64,000 nucleotides of DNA from Micrococcales bacterium KH10 (GTDB lineage Bacteria; Actinomycetota; Actinomycetes; Actinomycetales; Cellulomonadaceae). The DNA is taken from positions 806,001 to 870,000 of the forward strand of contig FZPE01000001.1 of NCBI GenBank assembly GCA_900188465.1, given 5' to 3'. Made by a program: the position numbers and the translations under genes. The notes beneath the pieces are model-generated. The model did no database searches, was not told where the DNA came from, and was given only the letters and a program-made list of their open reading frames with translations. This document shows, in pieces, positions 36,466 through 46,427 of this stretch; position 1 is the stretch's first letter, and each line of letters starts with the position of its first letter.

Positions 36466-36806
36466 GCACCAACGACTTTGACGAGCCCAATGAAACCACT
36501 GAAGTCGTTGATGACATCTACCGTGTCGATGACAATCCGGCATCGGCTCCCCAGCCGGATACCAGCACCACTGCCGCTGCCGCTGCCGCTGCCGCCGACC
36601 ATACTGCCATAGTCGAAGAAGAGCACCTGCGCGGGCCACGAGTACCCACCATCGTGTGGGGGCTGCTCGTCATGGCTACCGGTGCACTGCTGATCACGTG
36701 GGGACTGGGCATTGACTTCAACTTTGGATCAACCGCCGCTATCGCGTTGGGAATCGCAGGAGGTGCACTGGTCGTCGCGGCGCTATTGCCCGCACGCCGG
36801 AAATGA
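36462..36806 (+). CDS. Small two-helix membrane protein, coupled to the PspC/LiaF-like gene
   Basis: 114 residues. The first ~60 are acidic and disordered with a nine-residue Ala run (TTAAAAAAAAADH); then RGPRVPTIVWGLLVMATGALLITWG and TAAIALGIAGGALVVAALLP form two membrane helices. Its start codon overlaps the stop of the upstream gene. No known catalytic motif; probably an accessory part of the stress module. A strong terminator follows immediately. Confidence 0.8.
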   Translation: MSTNDFDEPNETTEVVDDIYRVDDNPASAPQPDTSTTAAAAAAAADHTAIVEEEHLRGPRVPTIVWGLLVMATGALLITWGLGIDFNFGSTAAIALGIAGGALVVAALLPARRK

Positions 36807-36848
36807 AAAAGGTGCTGCTGTCCGACGAACCGGACAGCAGCACCTTTT
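36807..36848. terminator. Bidirectional rho-independent terminator
   Basis: A perfect 18-bp stem (AAAAGGTGCTGCTGTCCG at 36807-36824 with 36831-36848) and a 6-nt loop, with A-run on the left and T-run on the right. It serves the convergent genes ending at 36806 and 36862. Confidence 0.93.
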
Positions 36849-36861
36849 GTCGTGCCGAAGG

Positions 36862-37776
36862 TTACTCCGTGGGCTTGTCAGCCTCGTCGTCTCCCACAGT
36901 ACGCTCTGCGGGCGACTGCCAGGACTGGCGTGGCGGCACTGGAATCGAGTCCGATACCGCAGCCGGTGCGGCAGCCTCGTCAGCACTTGCCTCAGTCTCC
37001 ATCGGCGTCGCAACAGGCTCAACAGGCCGGGCATCCGCAGCTTCAACCGCGGCTTCGGGCGCTGGCTCAGGCGCAGTGACAGGAGCAGGCTGCGACGGGG
37101 TCTCGGTCTCCGGGGCGGGGCGCGCGTGGCGGCTCAGCGTCTCCGCGACTGCCGCACCACCGAGTGAACGGGAGTCTGCGGCCTGTTCTTGCGTAGGCAG
37201 CGCGGCGCGACGCGGAACGCGCGTGGCGGGAGCCGTCTGGTCTTCAGCATCCGATGACGGTGTCTTGGTATCCGCATCATCGTCAGCGTCGCTGCCGGAT
37301 ACGTGACGACCAACCGGAGCGTCAAAATTCTCCACCACAATCGCCGGACCGGCGGTCATACGACGCAATGCCCACCCGACCAGGATGAAGAGCACACCCA
37401 GTCCCATCACCAAGATGGCAAGACCGAATGAGACTACCGAAGTGAATAGCGAAGCCCGCAAGAAGGACGCGTTCATCATGGTCTCGCGCGCCGGGTCTTC
37501 CCGGTCCAGTTCAGCGTATGTCTTGCCGCCTGACCCGTCGAGGGCATGCTTGTTGATGATGTCAGCCTGTGCGTATGCGGTCAGTGGTCCCTGCACTCGC
37601 TTACCTGGCAGGAAGTCGGCATCATCTGCGACGGTGATGTTCTCTGCACGTAATTGGTTGGAGACCAGACCGTAGGCTGCTCCTCCACCGAGGATAAATA
37701 CGATTCCCGCAATGATTGCGAGAATTCCAATGACGCGAACGCCCTTGGACTGGTTGATAGTTACCTTGCTCGACAT
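36862..37776 (-). CDS. Actinobacterial two-helix membrane protein with long disordered C-terminus (often mislabelled LigA)
   Basis: 304 residues. A membrane helix (GVRVIGILAIIAGIVFILGGGAAYG) is followed by an extracytoplasmic domain with the conserved string SNQLRAENITVADDADFLPG and AQADIINKHAL...GGKTYAELDREDP, then a second helix pair region (SLFTSVVSFGLAILVMGLGVLFILVGWALR) and a ~150-residue Ala/Pro/Glu-rich tail. Related proteins are commonly named aromatic ring-opening dioxygenase LigA, but no dioxygenase domain is present. Function unknown. A strong AGGAGGAGCG site precedes the ATG. Confidence 0.85.
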   Translation of the reverse strand: MSSKVTINQSKGVRVIGILAIIAGIVFILGGGAAYGLVSNQLRAENITVADDADFLPGKRVQGPLTAYAQADIINKHALDGSGGKTYAELDREDPARETMMNASFLRASLFTSVVSFGLAILVMGLGVLFILVGWALRRMTAGPAIVVENFDAPVGRHVSGSDADDDADTKTPSSDAEDQTAPATRVPRRAALPTQEQAADSRSLGGAAVAETLSRHARPAPETETPSQPAPVTAPEPAPEAAVEAADARPVEPVATPMETEASADEAAAPAAVSDSIPVPPRQSWQSPAERTVGDDEADKPTE

Positions 37777-37900
37777 CGCTCCTCCTGGAGGCTTTGGGGC
37801 ACAGCAGATTGCACGTAGTTTTCTACGCTACGCAGATCATGGTGAACTTGCCCGTTGGGCACGCCGAGCATGCCACAATTCGGACAACCTCAGTTAAAAA

Positions 37901-39481
37901 TCACTCCCACTCGATGGTGCCCGGCGGCTTGCTGGTCACGTCGAGGACCACTCGGTTGACCTCAGGGACCTCATTCGTGATGCGGTTGGAGATCTCCGCG
38001 AGCAACTCGTACGGCAGGCGACTCCAATCGGCTGTCATAGCGTCTTCACTGCTCACCGGTCGCAACACTATCGGGTGGCCGTAAGTGCGGCCGTCGCCTT
38101 GCACCCCAACTGAACGTACGTCAGCCAGCAGCACCACGGGGCATTGCCAGATCTCTCGGTCGAGACCGGCGCGTGAGAGTTCTTCACGTGCAATCGCGTC
38201 GGCTGCACGCAGCACTTCGAGACGATCCTGCGTCACCTCGCCGATGATGCGGATTCCTAGCCCCGGACCAGGGAAGGGCTGACGCCACACGATGGACTCC
38301 GGAACACCCAGTTCCAGGCCCACCTGACGAACCTCGTCCTTGAACAACGTCCGCAATGGCTCGACGAGCTCGAACTGCAGGTCGTCGGGAAGCCCGCCCA
38401 CGTTGTGGTGACTCTTGATGTTGGCTGCGCCTTCGCCACCACCGGATTCCACCACATCCGGGTACAGCGTGCCTTGGACGAGGTACTTCACCTCAGCGCC
38501 GTCGTCACCGGCTTCCGCGACGATATCGCGTGCTGCGGCTTCGAAGACTCGAATGAACTCTCGCCCGATGATCTTGCGTTTAGTCTCGGGGTCCGTGACG
38601 CCTGCCAGCGCAGTCAAGAATCGCTCCTGCGCGTTGACCACCTTGAGGTTGACTCCGGTCGCAGCCACGAAGTCCTCTTCGACCTGTTCCGCCTCACCAG
38701 CGCGCAGCAGCCCGTGGTCGACGAAGACACAGGTCAGCTGGTCGCCCACGGCGCGCTGCACCAGGGCGCCTGCTACCGAGGAATCGACACCGCCCGACAG
38801 CCCGCAGATCACCCGATCTGAACCTACCTGGGCTCGAATCGCTGCGACTTGATCGGCAATCACGTTGTCAGCGGTCCAGTCCGGCTCAAGACCAGCACCC
38901 TGGTAGAGGAAGTTTGTCAGAGTGTCCTGCCCCAACGGCGAGTGTTTGACTTCCGGGTGCCACTGCACACCGTAAAGCCGGCGGCTCTCGTCCTCGAATG
39001 CGGCGACCGGAGCGCCCGCAGAACGGGCCAGTACCTCGAATCCCGCTGGGGCTTCGTGCACCGCATCGCCGTGACTCATCCAAGTGATTTGCTCGTCGGG
39101 ACTACCGGAGAGCAACACCCCCGCTGCGCACACATCCACTTCGGTGCGCCCGTATTCGCGCACTCCGGTCTGTGCTACCTGACCGCCTAACGCTGCCGCC
39201 ATCGCTTGGAATCCGTAGCAGATGCCGAGCACCGGAACTCCCTGTTCAAAAAGCTCTGGATCGACCTTCGGCGCATTCTTCGCGTAAACCGATGACGGGC
39301 CACCGGACAGGATGATCGCTGCGGGGTTCTTCGCCATGATCTGCTCGACACTGGCAGTGTGCGGCACGATCTCGGAGTAGACGTGCGCTTCACGGACTCG
39401 TCGAGCAATCAATTGCGCATACTGCGCGCCGAAATCTATGACAAGAACAGGACGTTGCTGATGCGTTGCAGGTGCGGTCAC
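37901..39481 (-). CDS. guaA: GMP synthase (glutamine-hydrolysing)
   Basis: GuaA converts XMP to GMP with ATP and glutamine. The 526-residue protein has the class-I glutaminase with C88 in [11 protein letters not shown] and [11 protein letters not shown] (His and Glu), the PP-loop [10 protein letters not shown], and the dimerisation domain ending KPPGTIEWE. The start is GTG 39481. Two other guanine-nucleotide genes (guaB, guaB3) are 10-17 kb away in the same orientation, the usual actinobacterial neighbourhood. Confidence 0.98.
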   Translation of the reverse strand: MTAPATHQQRPVLVIDFGAQYAQLIARRVREAHVYSEIVPHTASVEQIMAKNPAAIILSGGPSSVYAKNAPKVDPELFEQGVPVLGICYGFQAMAAALGGQVAQTGVREYGRTEVDVCAAGVLLSGSPDEQITWMSHGDAVHEAPAGFEVLARSAGAPVAAFEDESRRLYGVQWHPEVKHSPLGQDTLTNFLYQGAGLEPDWTADNVIADQVAAIRAQVGSDRVICGLSGGVDSSVAGALVQRAVGDQLTCVFVDHGLLRAGEAEQVEEDFVAATGVNLKVVNAQERFLTALAGVTDPETKRKIIGREFIRVFEAAARDIVAEAGDDGAEVKYLVQGTLYPDVVESGGGEGAANIKSHHNVGGLPDDLQFELVEPLRTLFKDEVRQVGLELGVPESIVWRQPFPGPGLGIRIIGEVTQDRLEVLRAADAIAREELSRAGLDREIWQCPVVLLADVRSVGVQGDGRTYGHPIVLRPVSSEDAMTADWSRLPYELLAEISNRITNEVPEVNRVVLDVTSKPPGTIEWE

Positions 39482-39522
39482 GAGTTCAAGGATAGTGTGC
39501 GAGCCGCCAAGGACGACAATCG

Positions 39523-39921
39523 TCAGTTGTCTCCTGCCCGGCGGCTCTGCAAACCTGCGTCAGCCGAATCAATTTTGGCCAGTGCGTCGCGGTGCACCTT
39601 CGCCTCGACAATAAAACTCATCACCGGAACGACACCTGAGAGCACCATGGTGACCAGGCGGCCCATCCTCCAACGCATTTTGGACCACAGGTCGATGACC
39701 GTCACCAGGTAGACCACGTAGACCCAACCATGCGCGAAAGGGATCCAGGCGATCGCGCTGACATCAGCCTGGGCGACGTACTTCAGGATCATCTCGACGC
39801 ATAGAGCCAGCAGCATCACACCGGTGATCCACGCCATCACCCGATACCGAGTCACAGAACTGCGTGCTCGTTGTAGGACCTGTTGCGCCTGTTGTGTCAC
39901 GTCTTGGGATTCGGTGGCCAT
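39523..39921 (-). CDS. DUF3817 family membrane protein
   Basis: 132 residues with three membrane segments. [42 protein letters not shown] and [27 protein letters not shown] match DUF3817, where the HG-Y-x-x-Y-L motif and the G-P-x-x-S-F segment are conserved. Function unknown; the family often neighbours guaA and SURF1 genes. The ATG is at 39921. Confidence 0.87.
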   Translation of the reverse strand: MATESQDVTQQAQQVLQRARSSVTRYRVMAWITGVMLLALCVEMILKYVAQADVSAIAWIPFAHGWVYVVYLVTVIDLWSKMRWRMGRLVTMVLSGVVPVMSFIVEAKVHRDALAKIDSADAGLQSRRAGDN

Positions 39922-39967
39922 GCGTTACATCGTAGTGGCCCGAGCCGCGCTATCGATAAAGGCGAGG

Positions 39968-40750
39968 TCACTTGCGAATGCGCAGCACAGTCTTCTTAGA
40001 TGTGTCAGTCCATCCCAAGGGGGCACGCAACTTCACCTGCAGTCTCTTCTTCGCCTTGGCGGTCACTTTGACCCGCAGCACGACTTTCTTGTTGGCAGGT
40101 TTAACCACTCTGACGCGAAGCTTGCCGACTTTTGCCTTGTTGACGCGGTTGAGTTTCTTGCCGTGCACCACGACTTTGCGCCATCCGGTGCCTTTGAGCG
40201 TGGATCGCTTCAGCTTAGTGATTCTGGGGCGCGCCGAAGATGGATATGTCGCGAAGACCTGTGTGGCATAGGTGCCGCCGGATGCCGACGATGCGACGCC
40301 GATCCCAACGTGCGTGAAGTCGGGATGAACCATATTGTCGTAGTGGCCCGGAGAGCTCACCCATCCTTGATGGATAACGTCGGTGTTGGACGAGTAGCCT
40401 CGTGCCCAGCCAACGTTCTCGCCCCAGCGCTGCCAGCCACTCGGCACTTGTGATCCGACCCGAGGATTGTGCTCCAACGTGCCGCGCGATAGTTGCGTGC
40501 CACTCCACTTTTGCGCCACCGAACGCAGTGCCGGACTGACGATGAGCGGTTTGAGGCCGTTGGCCTTCCGCAGTGCATTGAGCTTCTTGACAAGCTGGTT
40601 ACGGGCTTTGGCATCAGACGGCGCGGCGAAGACCTGCGGCGCGTTACTGACACCAACTGCGGTAAAGACCAGCAACAATGCGGTGGCCAGCACAGTCAAT
40701 CGCCAGCGACGCGGCGTCATACCGCCGCTGGTAGGAGCGAAACTCATCAT
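39968..40750 (-). CDS. Secreted CAP (SCP/PR1-like) domain protein with basic TIG-like C-terminal domain
   Basis: 260 residues. The signal peptide ends NAPQVFA-AP (about residue 44). The CAP domain (about 48-175) shows LEHNPRV, WGENVGWARG, HQGWVSSPGHYDNMVHPDFTHVGIGV, the usual His/Glu cavity residues. The last ~85 residues (PRITKLKRSTLKGTGWRKV, then many Lys/Arg and Val) look like an IPT/TIG beta sandwich and end VLRIRK, as in the tails of the GH3 protein and the remnant at 873-1088. GGGAGGAGCA precedes the two adjacent ATGs (40750, 40747). Confidence 0.9.
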   Translation of the reverse strand: MMSFAPTSGGMTPRRWRLTVLATALLLVFTAVGVSNAPQVFAAPSDAKARNQLVKKLNALRKANGLKPLIVSPALRSVAQKWSGTQLSRGTLEHNPRVGSQVPSGWQRWGENVGWARGYSSNTDVIHQGWVSSPGHYDNMVHPDFTHVGIGVASSASGGTYATQVFATYPSSARPRITKLKRSTLKGTGWRKVVVHGKKLNRVNKAKVGKLRVRVVKPANKKVVLRVKVTAKAKKRLQVKLRAPLGWTDTSKKTVLRIRK

Positions 40751-40829
40751 TGCTCCTCCCGTTTGATCGCGACTATCTAGCCACGCCTGAGGTACACACC
40801 CGCTATCCAGACAAGTGGAACATTCTTCG

Positions 40830-41687
40830 CTAATCGGAGTCAATACCCGCCATGGCGAACGGATCGACCCTGTTCTTGGCGTTGTCTCGCACCATGCGAA
40901 TCCACAGTGCTATGGCGAAACCGCCGAAAACCCACCATTCCACGGCATAAAACAGGTTACGCAGATTCATGCCGGGGCCGCCGCCGTCAATCTGCGGCCG
41001 CGGCAGCAATGTCAGTGCACTCGAAACCGCTGGATCAGACTCAGCGAGAACCGCGTAAGCGGAGTAGATCGGACCGCCCCAATAATTAACGAGCTGGGCA
41101 GAGGAAATGGACGAGATCCGGCTAGCGTCGTCAGGAGGCGGCCCAGATGCCTCAGGTCCTTGCAGATAGGCCCGCAAGGCTACCTGCCCATCGGGTATCT
41201 GGACCTGTTCTGCTTCGTCGAGCGTTGCCGCCCAACCAAGGACTACCGGCAGCACAGGAGCACCAGACAGATCCGCCCAGGAGTGGCCATCAAGCCCGTC
41301 GTCACTGACCCGCAAACCGCTCACGACGACATAGCCGAGCTCTTCGTCGACTGCTCGGTTCATCACATAGAACCGTTCCGGCTCGAATATGCCCGCTACT
41401 GTGATCGTCCGTCCGATCAGTTCTCCGGGGAACTTCTGCTGTGGGGCCAGCACTTCGCCGATAGAAGTCGGCCCACCCGACTCGACTTCGCGTCGTTGCT
41501 GTTCATTGGCCAACTGAGCGCGTTCGAAAGCACGATCCAACTGCCAGTGCCCCAAACCGGCACACCCCATCGCGATGACGAGAAAGACGACTAACAGTAC
41601 GAGCATTCGTGGTTGTGAAGCGGCCTGGAGAAAACTCCTGTGCGACGTGGCTGCTTGCGCCTGGTCGAGAGTTTCGGTTTTCTCCAC
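40830..41687 (-). CDS. SURF1 family cytochrome oxidase assembly protein
   Basis: 285 residues. Two membrane helices frame the protein: an N-terminal one (MLVLLVVFLVIAMGCAGLGHWQ) and a C-terminal one (NLFYAVEWWVFGGFAIALWIRMVR), the topology and end-motifs of SURF1. The extracytoplasmic domain carries VAGIFEPERFYVMNR and VVLGWA. SURF1 helps deliver heme a to cytochrome c oxidase. The start is GTG 41687. Confidence 0.9.
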   Translation of the reverse strand: MEKTETLDQAQAATSHRSFLQAASQPRMLVLLVVFLVIAMGCAGLGHWQLDRAFERAQLANEQQRREVESGGPTSIGEVLAPQQKFPGELIGRTITVAGIFEPERFYVMNRAVDEELGYVVVSGLRVSDDGLDGHSWADLSGAPVLPVVLGWAATLDEAEQVQIPDGQVALRAYLQGPEASGPPPDDASRISSISSAQLVNYWGGPIYSAYAVLAESDPAVSSALTLLPRPQIDGGGPGMNLRNLFYAVEWWVFGGFAIALWIRMVRDNAKNRVDPFAMAGIDSD

Positions 41688-41782
41688 GCCCCAACGCTAC
41701 CTGCTCCCGCTGAAGGTTTGGCGTGAATCAAGCCACTGGCATCCAGCCCGTCATGCCCTCGCACTGTCGATAACCGCCGAGA

Positions 41783-41796
41783 TGTGACAAATCACA
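41783..41796. promoter_or_regulatory. Crp/Fnr-like palindrome upstream of the phosphoketolase operon
   Basis: TGTGA-CAAA-TCACA, a perfect palindrome of 5-bp arms with a 4-bp centre, lies about 97 bp before xfp. The arms equal those of Crp/GlxR sites, but the spacing is 4 bp as in Fnr sites rather than 6 bp. Function inferred only. Confidence 0.4.
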
Positions 41797-41893
41797 CCAC
41801 CGTCTTTCCCCCTTGGTCCTATCGCACTGGGGCGCACCATAGGGTTGGATGGTTGTAGGCATTAAGGCCTAGCGGAATCGTGAGGAGAGGAAC

Positions 41894-44296
41894 ATGACGC
41901 ATATCGACGATCAGACTCTTCAGAGCATCGACCGCTGGTGGCGAGCCGCGAACTATCTTTCCGTCGGGCAGATCTACCTCATGAGCAATCCACTGTTGCG
42001 CGAGCCGCTCAGCCCTACGGACGTGAAGCCGCGGTTATTGGGCCATTGGGGTACCACCCCCGGACTCAATTTCATCTATGCCCACCTCAACCGCATGATC
42101 GCAGAACGCCGTCAGTCCACTATCTACATCGCGGGTCCTGGCCACGGCGGACCTGGCCTCGTCGCCAATGCCTATCTGGAAGGCACCTACACCGAGACCT
42201 ATCCCGACATCACGCGCGACGACGAAGGCCTGCGGCGGCTGATGCGACAGTTCTCTTTCCCCGGCGGGATTCCGAGTCACGTCGCACCGGAGACACCGGG
42301 TTCGATCCACGAGGGCGGTGAACTGGGCTACTCGCTGTCCCACGCCTACGGTGCGGCTTTCGACAACCCGGACCTCCTTGTGGCCACAGTCATCGGTGAC
42401 GGCGAAGCTGAGACCGGACCGCTGGCGACGAGCTGGCATTCGAATAAATTCCTCAATCCGAAATATGACGGTGTCGTCCTGCCGATTCTGCATTTGAACG
42501 GCTACAAGATCGCCAATCCAACTGTTCTCGCTCGCATCAGCGACGATGAGTTGCATGACCTTATGGTCGGATATGGCCACCGGCCGCATCTTTTCGTGGC
42601 AGGCTTCGACAACGAAGATCACCTATCGATCCACCGGCGCTTTGCGGACCTTCTCGATACCGTCATGCGCGAGATCGATGAGATCAAAGAACGCGCGAAT
42701 GCCGGTGATCAGTCTCGTGTCCGCTGGCCGATGATCATCTTCCGCACCCCGAAGGGGTGGACGTGCCCGAAGACCATCGATGGGAAGATCACCGAAGGTT
42801 CTTGGCGGTCCCACCAGGTTCCGCTGGCCAGCGCGCGCGACACCGAGGAGCACCTGGGCGTGCTCGACGATTGGCTGCGGTCGTACCGCCCCGAGGAACT
42901 CTTCGATGACTCCGGCCGACTGCACAGCGACATCGAGACCTTGGCGCCTGCCGGTGACCTGCGAATGAGCGCGAGCCCTTATGCCAATGGCGGGCTGCTC
43001 CTCAAGGACTTACGGCTGCCCGACTTCCGAGACCTCGCGGTCGACGTTCCGATGCCGGGAGGCGCGGTAGCCGAAGCGACCAAAGTGCTCGGCGCCTGGC
43101 TGGCTGAAGTCGTGCGGCTCAATCCCGACAACTTCAGGGTCTTCGGCCCCGACGAGACCGCCTCGAATCGATTGCAGGCGATCTACGATGCGACGGACAA
43201 GGTGTGGTTGGGTGATTATGTATCGCCCGATGTCGACGAGCACCTGTCACGAGTGGGCCGAGTCGTGGAGATGCTCTCCGAGCACCAATGCCAAGGGTGG
43301 CTAGAAGGCTACCTCCTGACTGGCCGTCACGGGGTCTTCAGTTGCTATGAGGCATTCATCCACATCGTCGACGCCATGTTCAACCAGCATGCCAAATGGC
43401 TCAAGACCACCAATCGCATCCCTTGGCGTCGGCCCATCGCATCGCTGAACTATCTGTTGTCGAGCCATGTCTGGCGTCAAGACCACAACGGGTTCTCCCA
43501 CCAGGATCCGGGCTTTATCGATCACGTTGTCAACAAGAAGGCCGAGGTCGTCCGGGTCTATCTGCCGCCAGACGCCAACACCCTGCTCAGCACTTACGAC
43601 CACTGCCTGCGATCGCGCCAGTACGTCAACGTGGTCGTCGCGGGCAAGCAGCCATCGCCACAGTGGCTCACTATGGACGAGGCCATCGCCCATTGCACCC
43701 GAGGCATCGGCATCTGGGGTTGGGCAGGCAGCGAAGTCAATGGCGAGGACCCCGATGTCGTGCTTGCCGCCGCTGGCGACGTTCCCACGCTCGAAGTCCT
43801 CGCTGCGGCCGACCTGCTACGTCAGCACATCCCCGATCTCAAGGTCAGGGTCGTCAATGTCGTCGACTTGATGCGCTTGCAGGACGCCGGGGAGCATCCG
43901 CACGGTTTGACCGACAGCGATTTCGACACGATATTCACCACGGACCGTCCGGTCATCTTCGCTTACCACGGCTACCCTTGGTTGATTCATCGACTCACGT
44001 ACCGTCGTACGGGCCATGCCAACATCCACGTGCGTGGCTACAAAGAGGAAGGGACGACCACCACCCCTTTCGACATGGTCATGCTCAACGATCTCGACCG
44101 CTACCGCCTGGTCATCGACGTCATCGACCGGGTGGACCACCTGGGCTCGAAGTACGCAAACCTGCGTCAGCAGATGCAGAACGCGCGACTTGTCGCGCGA
44201 CAGTACACCAGGGACCACGGCGAGGACATTCCAGAAGTGCGTGACTGGGTCTGGCCAGGCGCACAAGAAGACCTGGACCTTGGGGACTTGCAATGA
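41894..44296 (+). CDS. xfp: Xylulose-5-phosphate / fructose-6-phosphate phosphoketolase
   Basis: 800 residues, thiamine-diphosphate enzyme that cleaves Xu5P (and F6P) with phosphate to acetyl phosphate plus G3P (or E4P). The landmarks are [71 protein letters not shown] (ThDP/Mg site) and [15 protein letters not shown]. Its length equals the usual ~800. GAGGAGAGG precedes the ATG. pta and ackA follow in the same operon, so acetyl phosphate can go either to acetyl-CoA or to ATP plus acetate, the phosphoketolase (bifid-like) shunt. Confidence 0.97.
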   Translation: MTHIDDQTLQSIDRWWRAANYLSVGQIYLMSNPLLREPLSPTDVKPRLLGHWGTTPGLNFIYAHLNRMIAERRQSTIYIAGPGHGGPGLVANAYLEGTYTETYPDITRDDEGLRRLMRQFSFPGGIPSHVAPETPGSIHEGGELGYSLSHAYGAAFDNPDLLVATVIGDGEAETGPLATSWHSNKFLNPKYDGVVLPILHLNGYKIANPTVLARISDDELHDLMVGYGHRPHLFVAGFDNEDHLSIHRRFADLLDTVMREIDEIKERANAGDQSRVRWPMIIFRTPKGWTCPKTIDGKITEGSWRSHQVPLASARDTEEHLGVLDDWLRSYRPEELFDDSGRLHSDIETLAPAGDLRMSASPYANGGLLLKDLRLPDFRDLAVDVPMPGGAVAEATKVLGAWLAEVVRLNPDNFRVFGPDETASNRLQAIYDATDKVWLGDYVSPDVDEHLSRVGRVVEMLSEHQCQGWLEGYLLTGRHGVFSCYEAFIHIVDAMFNQHAKWLKTTNRIPWRRPIASLNYLLSSHVWRQDHNGFSHQDPGFIDHVVNKKAEVVRVYLPPDANTLLSTYDHCLRSRQYVNVVVAGKQPSPQWLTMDEAIAHCTRGIGIWGWAGSEVNGEDPDVVLAAAGDVPTLEVLAAADLLRQHIPDLKVRVVNVVDLMRLQDAGEHPHGLTDSDFDTIFTTDRPVIFAYHGYPWLIHRLTYRRTGHANIHVRGYKEEGTTTTPFDMVMLNDLDRYRLVIDVIDRVDHLGSKYANLRQQMQNARLVARQYTRDHGEDIPEVRDWVWPGAQEDLDLGDLQ

Positions 44297-44324
44297 CAAC
44301 ATCGGCTACAGGAGGCGACAGCGA

Positions 44325-46427
44325 GTGAGCACGACGCGCAGTATCTACATCACCTCGCCAGAAGGTGAAACCGGCAAGGGAGCATTGGCTCTCGGCGTGG
44401 TCGACCTTCTGGCTCGCGAGGTCAAGCGAGTCGGGGTCTTCCGGCCGATTGCCCGGACCAAACACTCCACGCCGGGCGCCCCGCAGGATCGGGACTATGT
44501 CCTTGATCTTTTGCTTGCCCACGATGGTGTCGAGACTACGACCGAGCAAGCCACCGGTGTTCACTACGAAGACGTGCACGCCGACCCCGAGGCAGCACTG
44601 TCGCGCATCGTGACGAAGTATCACGAAGTTCAGCAGAACTGCGACGTCGTGGTGATCGTCGGCTCTGACTACACCGATGTCGCCGGACCCACTGAGCTCT
44701 CGTTCAACGCACAGATCGCAACCAACCTTGGCGCACCAGTGCTATTAGTGGTTTCCGGTGCACGCCGCAGCTCCGAAGACATTCGTCAACTCATTGACGT
44801 GTCGGCGGGTGTTCTAGCGAGCCATCACGCAACCATGATCGGTGCCGTGGTGAATAAGGCGATTCCGGACCAAGCCGAATTACTGCGCACGACTTTGCAG
44901 GACAGCCCGACACCGGTATGGGTCGTTCCGGACGATCCACTGCTTTCAGCCCCCACCGTTCAACAATTGGCCGACGCGGTTCAAGGCGAACTGGTCTACG
45001 GTGACCCCGAACTGCTCAAGCGCGAGTCACTGGACGTGATCATCGGCGCGATGAACATCGATCACCTTATTGACCGTCTCACCGAAGGTGGCGTGGTCAT
45101 CACCCCGGGGGACCGATCGGATATTCTCGTCGGTCTGCTGATGGCGCACAGCGCGAAGAACTTCCCGTCACTGGCCGGGGTCATCCTTAACGGCGGCTTC
45201 CAGCCGCCGCTCCAGATTGCACGTCTAGTGGAAGATCTGGGCCTTTCGCTGCCGATCATCCGCACCGAATACGGCACTTTCAAGTCCGCGAATCTCACGG
45301 CGGCGGTCCGTGGCCGGGTCACCAACGAATCGCAGCGCAAGAGGGACCTCGCGCTGACGCTATTCGAGCAGTGCGTCGATGCGAATGCATTGTTGGGCGC
45401 CTTGGCGCTGGAACGTCCCGCGGTGGTCACGCCGTTGATGTTCGAGTACGACCTGCTCTCCAAGGCACGCACCGAACGCAAACGCATTGTGCTCCCCGAA
45501 GGCAGCGACGACCGCATCCTGCGGGCCGCCTCGACTCTGCTGCAACGGCAAGTCGCGGACCTCACGCTGCTTGGCGACGGCGACCAGATCAGAACTCGTG
45601 CCTCAGAGCTGGGTCTCGACCTCTCTGCCGCGGACTTCATCAACCCAGCCACCTCGCCACTGCTCGAGGAGTTTGCTGAGGTCTACACGGGACTGCGCGC
45701 GCACAAGGGCATGACCGTCGACCGGGCACGCGAAATCGTTCCCGACGTGTCCTACTTCGGCACTCTAATGGTTCACCTCGGCTACGCCGACGGCATGGTC
45801 TCGGGCGCCGCCCACACCACCGCACACACCATCAAGCCAAGCTTTGAGATCATCAAGACCATTCCTGGCACCTCAGTGGTCTCATCCGTGTTCTTGATGT
45901 GCCTGGCCGACCGTGTGCTCGTCTACGGCGACTGTGCCGTCAACCCCGACCCCACTGCTGAGCAGCTCGCCGACATCGCCATCTCATCGGCGGCGACGGC
46001 CCAACAGTTCGGGGTTGAACCACGTATCGCCATGCTGTCGTATTCCACTGGAGCATCGGGACACGGCGCAGATGTCGATAAGGTGCGTGCGGCCACCGAA
46101 TTGGTCAGGCAGCGGCGCCCTGACCTGTCCGCTGAAGGCCCGATTCAGTATGACGCCGCCGTTGACGCCTCGGTCGCGGCGTCGAAAATGCCGGGCTCGG
46201 ATGTAGCGGGCCGCGCAACGGTCTTCATCTTCCCGGACTTGAACACCGGCAACAACACTTACAAGGCCGTGCAACGCTCCTCCGGTGCGGTGGCGGTCGG
46301 CCCGGTCCTGCAGGGTCTGCGCAAACCGGTCAACGACCTTTCTCGCGGCGCGCTCGTTCAAGATATTGTCAACACTGTCGCCATTACCGCTATCCAAGCC
46401 CAGTCATCCAGGAGTAACCCATCGTGA
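44325..46427 (+). CDS. pta: Phosphate acetyltransferase (long form with DRTGG domain)
   Basis: 700 residues. The first ~220 are a BioD/dethiobiotin-synthetase-like P-loop domain (YITSPEGETGKGALALGVVDLL), then a DRTGG domain and the C-terminal PTA/PTB catalytic domain (KRIVLPEGSDDRILRAA, VYTGLRAHKGMT, MVSGAAHTTAHTIKP, FPDLNTGNNTYKAVQR). It exchanges acetyl phosphate and acetyl-CoA. The GTG at 44325 has GGAGG 9 nt upstream; a longer frame back to 44016 overlaps xfp and is not real. ackA overlaps its stop (GTGA). Confidence 0.96.
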   Translation: MSTTRSIYITSPEGETGKGALALGVVDLLAREVKRVGVFRPIARTKHSTPGAPQDRDYVLDLLLAHDGVETTTEQATGVHYEDVHADPEAALSRIVTKYHEVQQNCDVVVIVGSDYTDVAGPTELSFNAQIATNLGAPVLLVVSGARRSSEDIRQLIDVSAGVLASHHATMIGAVVNKAIPDQAELLRTTLQDSPTPVWVVPDDPLLSAPTVQQLADAVQGELVYGDPELLKRESLDVIIGAMNIDHLIDRLTEGGVVITPGDRSDILVGLLMAHSAKNFPSLAGVILNGGFQPPLQIARLVEDLGLSLPIIRTEYGTFKSANLTAAVRGRVTNESQRKRDLALTLFEQCVDANALLGALALERPAVVTPLMFEYDLLSKARTERKRIVLPEGSDDRILRAASTLLQRQVADLTLLGDGDQIRTRASELGLDLSAADFINPATSPLLEEFAEVYTGLRAHKGMTVDRAREIVPDVSYFGTLMVHLGYADGMVSGAAHTTAHTIKPSFEIIKTIPGTSVVSSVFLMCLADRVLVYGDCAVNPDPTAEQLADIAISSAATAQQFGVEPRIAMLSYSTGASGHGADVDKVRAATELVRQRRPDLSAEGPIQYDAAVDASVAASKMPGSDVAGRATVFIFPDLNTGNNTYKAVQRSSGAVAVGPVLQGLRKPVNDLSRGALVQDIVNTVAITAIQAQSSRSNPS

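Noticed and set aside
36862-37776. Aromatic ring-opening dioxygenase LigA
   Set aside because: No dioxygenase motif; only helices and a disordered tail.
44016-44324. Upstream extension of pta
   Set aside because: Overlaps xfp in another frame; the GTG at 44325 has a ribosome site and starts the conserved P-loop domain.
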